Origin: RGIG3102 sp964507095
GTDB taxonomy: Bacteria; Bacillota; Clostridia; Oscillospirales; Ruminococcaceae
DNA length: 44,965 nucleotides
NCBI GenBank assembly: GCA_964507095.1
Contig: CAZDOS010000009.1
Span: 1-44,965, forward strand
Direction of reading: 5' to 3'
Under the pieces are notes generated by a model that saw nothing but the letters and a program-made list of their open reading frames with translations, had not been told where the DNA came from and did not search any database. Within the stretch, counting starts at the first letter, position 1; every line of letters starts with the position of its first letter. A program made the translations under genes and the position numbers. This document shows positions 32,086 through 40,440 of the stretch, one piece after another.

Positions 32086-34134
32086 ATGTACGACATTTTC
32101 TCAACGGCCACAGGCCGTTTCGGCACCTTCAAGGCAGTGTTCTCAGCGATGCTCCTTGCTATATATCTCTTCGGGATTGCGGCATCCGGCGGCAGCATAT
32201 TCGAGCTGGCGCTGTTCATCGGATGCGTTCTCATTTATGTCTTCCTGCCGGGCTTTTCAGTCAGTGCGCTGCTTGTGCATGACGAAGAGCGGAACGTCTG
32301 TGTCTCGCTTGCCCTTGGAAGCGCACTGCTGTGCATCAGCCACATACTGTATCTTGTCAGCGGTCTCAAGCTAATCCTGATGGTCCTTCCTTTGATCCCC
32401 ATGGCAATATATGTCACGGCAAAGATAAGGAACAAGGAAAAAGACCCCTCACTGGTGCATGTTCTTGACTCCAACCTCATTTTAGTGTACGCGTGCATCG
32501 TGTTCATGTTCACCTTCATCGTGGCGGTGAAGCACGCTCACCCGGCAATGGTCGGCGAGATCACTCTCAGCCAGGACTTCATGTGGACGGTCGGCAACGC
32601 CGAGAGTCTTAAGATGTCCTTCCCTCCCATGGACATACGTTACCGGGGAGTCACATTAAAATACCACTATCTCACTGAACTCATCGCTGCGGCAGTAAGC
32701 TCAGTGACAGGAATAAGCTGCTACAACATACTTGCCTTCTACATGCAGTCCTTCATGGCGGCCTTTCTTGTCATCAGCCTGTATGAGCTGGGAAGGAAGA
32801 TTTACAGCGACAGGATAAAGCCATACATATTCCTGGCTTCCTTCTTCCTTCTGTCCTGCCTGAGCCTCTGGAAGGCCCTCCCGAACGGCGCAAGCCTGTT
32901 CGGAAACAGTCTTCTCTCAGTGCTTCTGAGCAATATAAACAGCCAGGCTACATCCTTCGCCTTCCTGGCGTCATTCTGCATAAGCCTTTGGAATTCCCTT
33001 GAAAACAAAGGGTCTAAATCCGCAAAGTATATATGCTTTACAGTCATCTGCTTCCTCGGAGTTGTCTTTTCAAAGTCTCCGGTGGCCGCGATCGTGGCTA
33101 TCGCGCTGTTCCTTGCTTCACTGGTCAACATGATCGGCAGGAACAGAAGCCTGAAGGCACTGATCCTCTCCGGAGGACTGTTGATGCTGTTTGCAGTAAT
33201 CTATTTCGGATACCTTTCTTCGGGTGCAGCCAAGTCCACGACATTCAGCCCTGTAAAGACATTGGAGCTCGGCTACTTCAGGAACTTCCTTGCACTGTTC
33301 AAGGCAAAGAGCCGTGCGCTTTACCTGAATTCCATCCCTGTATTCATGCTCATACAGACAGTATGCATCGCTCCTTTCCAGAGCGCTGTCGTCATTCCTG
33401 CAGCGATCAGGGACATACCGAGGCTGTTCACCCTGGATCTGAGGAGGCTCTTCTCCTATGCGTGCATCGCCGGAGGAATCCTCGCATTCTTCCTTACATA
33501 CCATGAGGCCTACAGCCAGGTGTACTTTTTGTATACAGCGATCTTCTTTTTGAATCTTGAAGCGGTCGACCGTTTCGATTTCGGAAAGCTTTCAGCAAGA
33601 AGCCTGGTCCCCTATTCCTTTATGGCTCTCAGCTTTGCCACCTCACTGTTCATGCTGACCAATTTCGGAGGAAGCGGCATCAGGCAGTATCTGCACAACC
33701 GGGACATTCTCGAGAAGTATCCTTATCCTTTCGTTGTAAAACGGGAGGACGAGCATGCAGGCGATTTCCTCAGGGAAAACATGGAGCCGGGCGAGCTGTT
33801 CATAACCAACAGGATCCACACGGGCGCCGGTGAGGGACTTTCCAACGTATACACATGCTTCTCCGGACGTCCGTCATACATGGAAGGTTTCAAATATACC
33901 GTTTCCAACATGGGCGTTTCCTGGGAGGACAGCGTAAAGCCACGATACGAATTCGTCACAGGCGTATTTGACGGAACTCTAGCACCGGATGAGATAATAA
34001 GGATGTGCCAGGAGAGGAACATACGATACATCCTCTACTCCTCGCAGTTCGAGGGCAGCTGTGATGAATTAATAAATTGTTCATTGGCATTTGATATGGG
34101 CAGTGTTAGAATATATGAAGTACCTGAGGCATAA
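32086..34134 (+). CDS. Polytopic membrane protein, GT-C glycosyltransferase-like
   Basis: This 682-residue protein has about twelve membrane helices and a C-terminal soluble part of about 130 residues. An early loop with the acidic segment GEITLSQDFMWTVGNAESLK, followed by KYHYLTELIAAAVSSV, is the kind of extracytoplasmic loop that holds acidic catalytic residues in GT-C enzymes. The family is not recognised with certainty. The gene lies 19 bases upstream of a polyprenyl-phosphate glycosyltransferase, so together they may modify a cell-surface polymer with a lipid-linked sugar (inference). There is no good ribosome site before the ATG; a weak AAGG or leaderless initiation is likely. Confidence 0.7.
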   Translation: MYDIFSTATGRFGTFKAVFSAMLLAIYLFGIAASGGSIFELALFIGCVLIYVFLPGFSVSALLVHDEERNVCVSLALGSALLCISHILYLVSGLKLILMVLPLIPMAIYVTAKIRNKEKDPSLVHVLDSNLILVYACIVFMFTFIVAVKHAHPAMVGEITLSQDFMWTVGNAESLKMSFPPMDIRYRGVTLKYHYLTELIAAAVSSVTGISCYNILAFYMQSFMAAFLVISLYELGRKIYSDRIKPYIFLASFFLLSCLSLWKALPNGASLFGNSLLSVLLSNINSQATSFAFLASFCISLWNSLENKGSKSAKYICFTVICFLGVVFSKSPVAAIVAIALFLASLVNMIGRNRSLKALILSGGLLMLFAVIYFGYLSSGAAKSTTFSPVKTLELGYFRNFLALFKAKSRALYLNSIPVFMLIQTVCIAPFQSAVVIPAAIRDIPRLFTLDLRRLFSYACIAGGILAFFLTYHEAYSQVYFLYTAIFFLNLEAVDRFDFGKLSARSLVPYSFMALSFATSLFMLTNFGGSGIRQYLHNRDILEKYPYPFVVKREDEHAGDFLRENMEPGELFITNRIHTGAGEGLSNVYTCFSGRPSYMEGFKYTVSNMGVSWEDSVKPRYEFVTGVFDGTLAPDEIIRMCQERNIRYILYSSQFEGSCDELINCSLAFDMGSVRIYEVPEA

Positions 34135-34153
34135 CCTATGGAGGACAGCATAA

Positions 34154-35128
34154 ATGGATAAGTCACTGTATATCGTCATCCCCTGCTATAACGAAGAGGC
34201 CGTGCTTCCCATCACCGCTCCGATGTTCCTTGAGAAGATCGAGAGCCTGATAGCACAGGGCCTGTGCAGCGAGGATTCACGAGTCCTGTTCGTAAACGAC
34301 GGGTCCAAGGACTCCACCTGGGATATAATCCAGAAGCTCCGGAAGGAAAACAAGAGATACTGCGGCGTCACCCTTTCAAGGAACAGAGGTCATCAGAACG
34401 CACTTCTCGGCGGACTCATGTGGGCAAAGGACAGATGTGACGTCACCATCTCCATCGACTGTGACGGACAGGATGACATAAACGCAATGGATGAGATGCT
34501 CAAAGAGTATCACAACGGATGCGAGATAGTGTACGGAGTCAGGAGCAAGAGAGATACAGACACCTTCTTCAAGAGATTCACTGCAGAGGGCTTCTACAAG
34601 TTCATGAGCCTCATGGGTGCAGATACGGTATTCAACCACGCAGACTACCGCCTGATGAGCAAGCCTGCTCTCGAAGGTCTGGCACAGTTCAGGGAGGTCA
34701 ATCTGTTCCTCAGAGGACTTGTCCCGATGGTTGGCTACAAGTCAACTTCGGTATATTACGAGAGACATGAGCGCTTGGCCGGCGAAAGCCACTATCCGTT
34801 CTCAAAAATGCTCAACCTTGCACTCAACGGCATCACGAGCCTTTCAGTCAAGCCTCTGAGATACATAACCGGACTGGGTCTATTGATGAGCGCGGCAAGC
34901 GTTGTCGCCATCATATGGGCCATCATCTCAAGGCTGACAGGTTCGACCGTCAGCGGATGGGCCAGCATGATGTGCATGATCAGTTTCCTGGGAGGCATCC
35001 AGCTTTTCTGTCTGGGGGTCATAGGAGAATACATCGGAAAGATATATTCCGAGGTCAAGCAGAGACCAAGATTCATAATCGCCGCCTCCACGGACGAGCT
35101 GAACGGCGAAGAAGAAAACAAAGAATAA
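34154..35128 (+). CDS. GT2 polyprenyl-phosphate glycosyltransferase (GtrB/DPM1-like)
   Basis: This 324-residue protein has an N-terminal GT-A domain with IVIPCYNEEAVLP, LFVNDGSKDSTWDII, SRNRGHQNALLGGL and the metal-binding SIDCDGQDD. Two C-terminal membrane helices (LGLLMSAASVVAIIWAIIS and MCMISFLGGIQLFCLGVIGE) follow, ending in YIGKIYSEVKQRPRFII as in GtrB and related enzymes. It should transfer a sugar from a nucleotide donor to polyprenyl phosphate at the inner face of the membrane; the donor sugar is unknown. GGAGGACAG precedes the ATG. It is co-transcribed with the preceding GT-C-like gene and followed by a strong terminator. Confidence 0.92.
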   Translation: MDKSLYIVIPCYNEEAVLPITAPMFLEKIESLIAQGLCSEDSRVLFVNDGSKDSTWDIIQKLRKENKRYCGVTLSRNRGHQNALLGGLMWAKDRCDVTISIDCDGQDDINAMDEMLKEYHNGCEIVYGVRSKRDTDTFFKRFTAEGFYKFMSLMGADTVFNHADYRLMSKPALEGLAQFREVNLFLRGLVPMVGYKSTSVYYERHERLAGESHYPFSKMLNLALNGITSLSVKPLRYITGLGLLMSAASVVAIIWAIISRLTGSTVSGWASMMCMISFLGGIQLFCLGVIGEYIGKIYSEVKQRPRFIIAASTDELNGEEENKE

Positions 35129-35144
35129 CAATACAGATAGATAC

Positions 35145-35184
35145 AAAGATAAACGGCAGAGCATTTGCTCTGCCGTTTATCTTT
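35145..35184 (+). terminator. Terminator after glycosyltransferase operon
   Basis: A perfect 18-bp stem with an ATTT loop (AAAGATAAACGGCAGAGC and its complement) lies 16 bases after the stop. It is A-rich on the left and T-rich on the right. The stretch 35185-35379 beyond it holds no gene that I can see. Confidence 0.9.
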
Positions 35185-35379
35185 AGAGAGAGGAGAATGA
35201 TTTATCTTTTTGCGTTCTGATCACATCAGACGCAGAAATAAGTTTTCGATGATTTCTGTTTGGGATTATACCAAATGTCCAAAATATCTGCAAGGCAGTC
35301 TTGTTATTTTCGGCGTTTTGGCAAAAAAAACATAGAAAAATAGACAAGATAACTAATAGCCTGTATTTTCCTTAAAAGC

Positions 35380-35408
35380 TTGATTTTTACTGACCTATGC
35401 TGTAAAAT
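35380..35408 (+). promoter_or_regulatory. tRNA-Arg promoter
   Basis: TTGATT is separated by 17 bases from TAAAAT, 12 bases upstream of the tRNA. Confidence 0.65.
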
Positions 35409-35420
35409 AGTTAAGCATTT

Positions 35421-35497
35421 GGTTCCGTAGCTCAGTAGGATAGAGCGACCGCCTCCTAAGCGGTAGGTCGGAGGTTCGAATCCTCTCGGGATCACCA
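35421..35497 (+). tRNA. tRNA-Arg (anticodon CCT)
   Basis: A full cloverleaf is visible. The acceptor GGTTCCG pairs with CGGGATC (two wobbles), the D-arm carries AGCTCAGTAGGATAGAGC, and the anticodon stem ACCGC/GCGGT encloses loop CTCCTAA, giving anticodon CCT, which reads AGG. The T-arm is GGAGG-TTCGAAT-CCTCT. The discriminator A and CCA are encoded. A terminator follows at once. Confidence 0.96.
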
Positions 35498-35522
35498 ACA
35501 GACCTTATGGTCTGTTTTTTTT
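35498..35522 (+). terminator. tRNA terminator
   Basis: ACAGACC-TTAT-GGTCTGT followed by eight T directly after the encoded CCA. Confidence 0.92.
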
Positions 35523-35587
35523 ATCCTTTTGTATCTGCTCAGAAGTTTTACTCTATCAGAAGTAGAATTATTTCAATTTTCTAGTTA

Positions 35588-35616
35588 TTTACGAATCGTT
35601 CCCCGCACAGTATTAT
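35588..35616 (+). promoter_or_regulatory. Promoter of XRE regulator
   Basis: TTTACG is separated by 17 bases from TATTAT, 54 bases upstream of the ATG. Confidence 0.6.
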
Positions 35617-35670
35617 TTAGTTGCAGGCAGCGAAGACTGCAGAAAGAAAATAATAACTAAGGAGCATATC

Positions 35671-36213
35671 ATGGACACTTTAAAGATCGGACAGTATATC
35701 CAGCACCTGAGGAAAACTGCCGGCATGACTCAGAAAGAACTTGCAGACAAGCTGAACATATCTTTTCAGGCTGTCTCAAAATGGGAGAACGGTGATACTC
35801 TTCCCGATACCGGCATCCTTCTCGATCTGTGCGATATATTGAATACAACGGCAGACAAGCTGCTCAACGGAGGAAGTCTGGCAGCAGTCGAACGCAGGCT
35901 TATGAGACTTGAGGACGTCAAGACCGGCTTTGAGTATATAGAAAGCATAGGAAAGCTTTTCGGCGAAGACTGTACCTTTTTCGTAGGCATGATCGAGGGT
36001 ATCAACGAAAAAATGAATATTGACCTTCTGACATATCTGAAGGATCCCCAGACCCGAGAGGTTATGTATGCGGAGGTGCTTATCCAGGGGATACTTTCAG
36101 GGCGTACAGTAGACATGGAAGAGATTGAAGCGAACTTCCAGAACGAAAAGATGGTGAATGTAATTCGACGCTATATTGCCAAAGCGAACGGGAGCCCCGA
36201 AACTACAGTATGA
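35671..36213 (+). CDS. XRE-family transcriptional regulator
   Basis: This 180-residue protein has an N-terminal Cro/C1-type helix-turn-helix (about residues 8-65: IGQYIQHLRKTAGMTQKELA, ISFQAVSKWENGDTLPD). The remaining 110 residues are alpha-helical with no recognised ligand domain; they resemble the C-terminal part of Clostridia XRE proteins of unknown target. The ATG follows AAGGAG. A monocistronic unit with its own promoter and terminator is likely. No palindromic operator was spotted near its promoter. Confidence 0.88.
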   Translation: MDTLKIGQYIQHLRKTAGMTQKELADKLNISFQAVSKWENGDTLPDTGILLDLCDILNTTADKLLNGGSLAAVERRLMRLEDVKTGFEYIESIGKLFGEDCTFFVGMIEGINEKMNIDLLTYLKDPQTREVMYAEVLIQGILSGRTVDMEEIEANFQNEKMVNVIRRYIAKANGSPETTV

Positions 36214-36224
36214 TACTTTGAAAA

Positions 36225-36265
36225 ATCACCCCTCGCAAAATTCGGCAGATTATGCGAGGGGTGAT
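36225..36265 (+). terminator. Terminator after XRE gene
   Basis: A 13-bp perfect stem (ATCACCCCTCGCA with its complement) encloses a 15-base loop, followed by GTTCGTTTT. The T-run is modest. Confidence 0.7.
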
Positions 36266-36318
36266 GTTCGTTTTAGCTCATTACGGCGAATTTAGCAAAG
36301 TAATGGATTTCAGAATCT

Positions 36319-36846
36319 TCAATCCTCCGGTGCCGTAAAAATCTTCTTGCCTTCAGGAGGTTTCGGCTTTTTCTTCTCATCGCTGTCATCGGCATAGAAT
36401 ATCATCCGGGCGCCGGCAAACATCATTCCAAGGAACAGCACCTTTCCGGCTACGGTATTGGCAAACAGTCCCAGCTTGCCTATGCCCGGGATCACAAAGG
36501 ATATCTTCCCTTTTATATCATCATAGGAAACCGTCCGCTTTTCACTCTCCGGCCTTGAATCTCCTCTGAGAGTAATTGTCCTGGCCTGGCTGTCGGTGGA
36601 TATGATCCTCCGCGTCAGGGTCTCACCGTTCACTCTGTAGACGACTATATCATCTTCCCTGAGCGACTTGGGATCTGTCCGTGCGGCATAAGCCAAGCTT
36701 CCCACGCGGATCTCCGGTTCCATGCTGTCTGACATTATGCAGTACATGGACACTCCAAGAAACCTCGGCAGTGAGAATGCGGCTATCATGGCGAAAGCGA
36801 TTACGAACAGCACGGTCCCAATAGCATTAATAACCTTCTTGTTCAT
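36319..36846 (-). CDS. Signal peptidase I, SipW/ER-type, with altered catalytic base
   Basis: This 175-residue membrane protein has an N-terminal helix (AIGTVLFVIAFAMIAAFSL), the Ser box YCIMSDSMEPEIRVGSLAY and a box-E-like RGDSRPES, followed by a second membrane helix and a Lys/Pro-rich cytoplasmic tail. It matches the small ER/SipW-type signal peptidases. The position that normally holds the general-base His (T-H-R-I) reads LTRRIIS, an Arg, and there is no P-type Lys either. It may be inactive or use another base. It has its own strong promoter; the ATG lies behind AGGAGA. It does not lie beside an obvious TasA/biofilm or pilin gene. Confidence 0.82.
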   Translation of the reverse strand: MNKKVINAIGTVLFVIAFAMIAAFSLPRFLGVSMYCIMSDSMEPEIRVGSLAYAARTDPKSLREDDIVVYRVNGETLTRRIISTDSQARTITLRGDSRPESEKRTVSYDDIKGKISFVIPGIGKLGLFANTVAGKVLFLGMMFAGARMIFYADDSDEKKKPKPPEGKKIFTAPED

Positions 36847-36874
36847 TGTTATCTCCTAAAACAAGCGATAAGTT

Positions 36875-36903
36875 ATTATAACCTTTTAGGCGCCTGTTGT
36901 GAA
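36875..36903 (-). promoter_or_regulatory. Promoter of signal peptidase gene
   Basis: On the minus strand TTCACA is separated by 17 bases from TATAAT, 28 bases upstream of the ATG. Confidence 0.75.
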
Positions 36904-36915
36904 CAGCATATCATA

Positions 36916-36945
36916 AAAACGGCCCGTCCACTGACGGGTCGTTTT
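36916..36945 (-). terminator. Terminator after gatB
   Basis: AAAACG-CCCGTC pairs with GACGGG-CGTTTT (one mismatch position) around a CACT loop. It lies 17 bases after the gatB stop and ends the gatCAB operon. Confidence 0.85.
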
Positions 36946-36962
36946 ATTTCGTGCTATAAATC

Positions 36963-38405
36963 TCAGCCGTTTGTTATAGCTGCAACTACCATATCCTTAA
37001 GGATGGATGGGTTGCCCTGTCCGCGGCTCTCCTTCATACACTGACCGACAAGATATCCGAGAACATTTGTCTTGCCCCGCTTGTAGTCACTAACTGCCTT
37101 CTCGTTGTTGGCCAGGACCTTGTCAACGATAGCCTGGAGTGCAGATGTGTCGCTGACCTGAGCCAGGCCCTTTTCCTTGACGATCTCATCAGGGTCTCTG
37201 TCTTCGTCGATGATGATCTCAAGAATGGTCTTGCCTGCTGCGTTGGAGATGGTCTTCTTTTCGATGAGGCTTACCATCTTGGCGAGGTTCTTAGGCGTCA
37301 GCATCAGGTTCTGAATGCCGCAGTGCCTCTCGTTCATGGTCTTGTAGATGTCTCCGAGAATCCAGTTGGAAACGCTCTTAGGAGTGCATCCGCCCTCTAC
37401 AAGAGTGTCCTCGAAAAACTCTGCCACGTACTTGTCCTGAGTGAGGAGCTCTGCTTCTCCGTTCGAAAGGCCGAAGTCCTTCATGTACCTGAGCATCTTC
37501 GGCACAGGAAGTTCAGGAATAGAGGCCTTGATAGCTGCTATCTTCTCTTCAGGAATGACATATGTGAGAAGGTCCGGATCCGGGAAGTATCTGTAGTCCT
37601 GAGCGTCTTCCTTTGTTCTCATCAGGAAGCTGGCACCCTTGACGTCATCCCATTTCCTTGTTTCCTGCTCTATTGTTCCGCCGTTTGAGAGGACATCTAT
37701 CTGCCTTCTTGCTTCCCATTCAATGGCTCTGTGAGCTGCTGAGAAGCTGTTCACGTTCTTCATCTCGACTCTTGTGCCGAATTCATTCGAACCCAGCGGT
37801 CTGACGGAAACGTTAACGTCGCAGCGTATGCTTCCTTCCTGCATCTTGGCATCGGAAATACCCAGGTAAAGCAGCATAGTGCGGATGGTGTCAAGGTAAG
37901 CCTTTGCCTCATCAGCTGAGCGGATATCAGGTTCCGAAACGATCTCAATGAGAGGCACGCCGCATCTGTTGTAATCAGCCAGCGTTCCGCCGAAAGCATC
38001 ATCGTGGATGAGCTTTCCTGCATCTTCCTCTATATGGATCCTTGTGATGCCTATCCTCTTGACTTCACCCCCCACCAGAACATCGAGATATCCGTTTACA
38101 CAAAGAGGGATATCGAACTGGGAGATCTGATATGCCTTCGGAAGGTCAGGATAGAAATAGTTCTTTCTGTCCTGCTTGGTTGTGCCGTTGATGGAGCAGT
38201 TCATAGCCTGTCCCATCTTGATGGCGTATTCTACGACCTGCTTGTTTAGAACGGGCAGAGTTCCCGGAAGGCCCATGCAGACCGGGCATACGTTTGTGTT
38301 GACTTCCCGGCCGAACTCGTTCTTGCAACTGCAGAATATTTTAGACTTGGTCGAAAGCTCGGCATGAACTTCCAGACCAACGACGGTCTCGTACTGTATA
38401 CCCAT
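36963..38405 (-). CDS. gatB: Asp-tRNA(Asn)/Glu-tRNA(Gln) amidotransferase subunit B
   Basis: This 480-residue kinase/tRNA-binding subunit of GatCAB activates the Asp or Glu carboxylate of mischarged tRNA. The N-terminus YETVVGLEVHAELSTKSKIF, the metal-binding FCSCKN and CPVCMGLPGTLP, RKNYFYPDLPKAYQISQ and ITRIHIEEDAGK are all diagnostic. The C-terminal YqeY-like tail domain (GKTNVLGYLVGQCMKESRGQ) contacts the tRNA. The start used is ATG 38405, eight bases after AAGGAG, two bases after the gatA stop; a TTG two codons upstream is in frame but badly spaced. Confidence 0.97.
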   Translation of the reverse strand: MGIQYETVVGLEVHAELSTKSKIFCSCKNEFGREVNTNVCPVCMGLPGTLPVLNKQVVEYAIKMGQAMNCSINGTTKQDRKNYFYPDLPKAYQISQFDIPLCVNGYLDVLVGGEVKRIGITRIHIEEDAGKLIHDDAFGGTLADYNRCGVPLIEIVSEPDIRSADEAKAYLDTIRTMLLYLGISDAKMQEGSIRCDVNVSVRPLGSNEFGTRVEMKNVNSFSAAHRAIEWEARRQIDVLSNGGTIEQETRKWDDVKGASFLMRTKEDAQDYRYFPDPDLLTYVIPEEKIAAIKASIPELPVPKMLRYMKDFGLSNGEAELLTQDKYVAEFFEDTLVEGGCTPKSVSNWILGDIYKTMNERHCGIQNLMLTPKNLAKMVSLIEKKTISNAAGKTILEIIIDEDRDPDEIVKEKGLAQVSDTSALQAIVDKVLANNEKAVSDYKRGKTNVLGYLVGQCMKESRGQGNPSILKDMVVAAITNG

Positions 38406-38407
38406 GA

Positions 38408-39856
38408 TCAAAACTCCTTTATCGCAAATCCGCCAACGGCGTTCTCATAGCACTTGGCTATGGTGAGCAGCGTGCTCTCGTTGAATTTGCCTCCGATTGC
38501 CTGGAAGCCTATCGGAAGTCCCTTTGAATCAAATCCGCAAGGAACGCTTATTCCCGGCAGGCCGGCGATGTTGAGCGTGATGGTGCAGATATCTGCAGCA
38601 TACATCTCGAGAGGGTCATCCATCTTTTCACCGAACTTGAACGCTGTCGTAGGGCTCAGAGGAGTAATGATGGCGTCGCACTGCTGAAGTGCATCCTGGA
38701 ACTCCTTTGAGATCTGCTTCTGGAGGACCTTGGCGCGCTTGTAGTATGCATCATAGAAACCACTTGAAAGAACATATGAGCCAAGCATGATCCTTCTCTG
38801 CACCTCATAGCCGAAGCCTTCGCTTCTCGATGAGAGGTAGAGATTCTCAAGACTTGAGGAATCCGAGCCTCTGAAGCCGTACTTTACACCGTCGAATCTT
38901 CCCAGGTTCGAGGAGGCTTCAGCACAGGCAATGATATAGTAAGCGCTCAGGGCATACTCTGTTGAAGGCAGTGAAATCTCTACGATCTCCGCGCCCAGCT
39001 CCTTGAGCTTGTCTACTGCCCTGTATATGACTTCCTTGACTTCAGCATTGATGCCGTCTCCGAAATACTCTTTCGGAATTCCAAGCTTGAGGCCCTTGAC
39101 GTCTGCGCCGTAGCCGCCGAATACGTAATTCTTGCTCGTGGCGTCTCTCGGGTCTCTTCCGCAGATGGTATCGAATACCATTGCAGTGTCATCGACTGTC
39201 CTTGCCATAGGACCGATCTGATCCAGTGACGAAGCATAGGCGATGAGACCGTATCTTGAAACCGAGCCGTAGGTAGGCTTGAGTCCTACTATTCCGCAGA
39301 GGCTGGCAGGCTGTCTGATGGAACCGCCCGTATCCGAACCGAGCGCTACAGGCACCTGGCATCCCGCTACCGTTGCAGCGCTTCCGGCTGATGAACCGCC
39401 CGGAACTCTCGTGGTGTCCCAAGGGTTCTTTGCCTTCTGGAATGCAGAGTTCTCACCGGAGGATCCCATCCGGAACTCATCCATGGTGGTCTTGCCGATG
39501 ATGATGGCATCATTGTCGGAAAGTCTCTCAACGACCGTTGCGTTGTAAGGAGGGATGAAGTTTCCAAGGATCTTCGAAGCAGCTGTCGTCCTCAGGTTGT
39601 ATGTGCACATGTTGTCCTTGACCGCAATCGGGATGCCGGCCATCTTGCCCAGCTTCTCGCCGTCCGCGATCTTCTTGTCGACAGCCTTGGCCTTCTCGAG
39701 AGCCGCGTCGAAGTTATATGTGATATATGCTTCGAGCTTGTCGTCCGTTGCCTTGATCCTGTCGATGGTAGCCTGCGTGACTTCTGTCGCGCTTACCTCT
39801 TTCTTCGCCACGAGTTCCCTGATCCGGGTTCCCGTTAAGGTGTATATCTTTTCCAT
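38408..39856 (-). CDS. gatA: Asp-tRNA(Asn)/Glu-tRNA(Gln) amidotransferase subunit A (glutaminase)
   Basis: This 482-residue amidase-signature enzyme releases ammonia from glutamine for transfer within GatCAB. The Ser-cisSer-Lys triad is visible as IAVKDN (Lys), GGSSAGSAATVAG (cis-Ser) and SDTGGSIRQPA (nucleophile Ser). The C-terminal part LPGISVPCGFDSKGLPIGFQ is typical. The ATG lies behind AAAGGGAGG, 12 bases after the gatC stop. Confidence 0.97.
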   Translation of the reverse strand: MEKIYTLTGTRIRELVAKKEVSATEVTQATIDRIKATDDKLEAYITYNFDAALEKAKAVDKKIADGEKLGKMAGIPIAVKDNMCTYNLRTTAASKILGNFIPPYNATVVERLSDNDAIIIGKTTMDEFRMGSSGENSAFQKAKNPWDTTRVPGGSSAGSAATVAGCQVPVALGSDTGGSIRQPASLCGIVGLKPTYGSVSRYGLIAYASSLDQIGPMARTVDDTAMVFDTICGRDPRDATSKNYVFGGYGADVKGLKLGIPKEYFGDGINAEVKEVIYRAVDKLKELGAEIVEISLPSTEYALSAYYIIACAEASSNLGRFDGVKYGFRGSDSSSLENLYLSSRSEGFGYEVQRRIMLGSYVLSSGFYDAYYKRAKVLQKQISKEFQDALQQCDAIITPLSPTTAFKFGEKMDDPLEMYAADICTITLNIAGLPGISVPCGFDSKGLPIGFQAIGGKFNESTLLTIAKCYENAVGGFAIKEF

Positions 39857-39868
39857 TGTATCCTCCCT

Positions 39869-40138
39869 TTAATCAACGACTCTCGGAATGAGAATACATC
39901 CTGCCCGTGTTGTCGGTGCATTCTTGAGCATCTCATCTCTCGGTGATGAAGGAAGGACAACATCCTCCCTGAGCTCCATCACATCCGTAGGATCGATGAG
40001 AGCGCCGCCAGTAGGAAGATCCGGAAGATTTTCGACCATCTGAATGAAGTCGATCATTCCGGCCTTGATGTTCTCTTCCTTGTCTTCAGGGATCGATAAC
40101 TTCGCCAGCTTTGCGATATGCTTGATATCAATTTCCAT
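39869..40138 (-). CDS. gatC: Asp-tRNA(Asn)/Glu-tRNA(Gln) amidotransferase subunit C
   Basis: This 89-residue subunit wraps and stabilises the GatA-GatB interface. The N-terminus HIAKLAKLSIPEDKEE, a middle helix with FIQMVENLPDL, and the C-terminal LREDVVLPSSPRDEMLKNAP with a final hydrophobic GCILIPRVV strand match GatC. It is the first gene of the operon, behind AAGGAGAATGACTG. The leader of about 115 bases to the promoter has no known regulatory element. Confidence 0.95.
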   Translation of the reverse strand: MEIDIKHIAKLAKLSIPEDKEENIKAGMIDFIQMVENLPDLPTGGALIDPTDVMELREDVVLPSSPRDEMLKNAPTTRAGCILIPRVVD

Positions 40139-40259
40139 CAGTCATTCTCCTTGTTGCATTATTCTGAACGTCAGATCGTAAGCAGTGCTTCATGTGACAG
40201 GATCGCATCTGTCCCGTTCTTGCTCCAGTGCAGACCTTTTCTTTCAGTAAAACTGATTT

Positions 40260-40288
40260 ATTATAGCAAAACTAGGCCTTGAATTCAA
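40260..40288 (-). promoter_or_regulatory. Promoter of gatCAB operon
   Basis: On the minus strand TTGAAT is separated by 17 bases from TATAAT. The remainder of the 40139-40440 stretch holds the leader, a repeat-type terminator (40363-40402) and no gene. Confidence 0.8.
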
Positions 40289-40362
40289 TAAATTTGAACG
40301 TGTTCCGTGCCGAAACCCGCAAAACTGAACCGACCTATCTGCCCGTGACATCAGGATCAGGT

Positions 40363-40402
40363 AAAAAAGACCGGAAACTGACATGCATGTCAGCCTCCGA
40401 TC
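40363..40402 (-). terminator. Repeat-type terminator, copy 1 (after CPBP gene)
   Basis: Read on the minus strand, GATCGGAGG then CTGACATGCATGTCAG (a 16-base palindrome) and TTTCCGGTC are followed by six T. The sequence is nearly the same as copies at 41814-41851 and 44800-44830. It lies downstream of the CPBP gene. Confidence 0.8.
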
Positions 40403-40440
40403 AAGTAAAAGTCCTGTCTGATTTAGTATTATGACAGATC

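Noticed and set aside
36225..36265. Large palindrome after the XRE gene as an XRE operator
   Set aside because: It lies at the 3' end and forms a long GC-rich stem followed by a T-rich stretch, which fits a terminator better.
40139..40260. T-box or other riboswitch in the gatCAB leader
   Set aside because: The leader is only about 115 bases, lacks the T-box GGTGG-type sequence and has no terminator before gatC.
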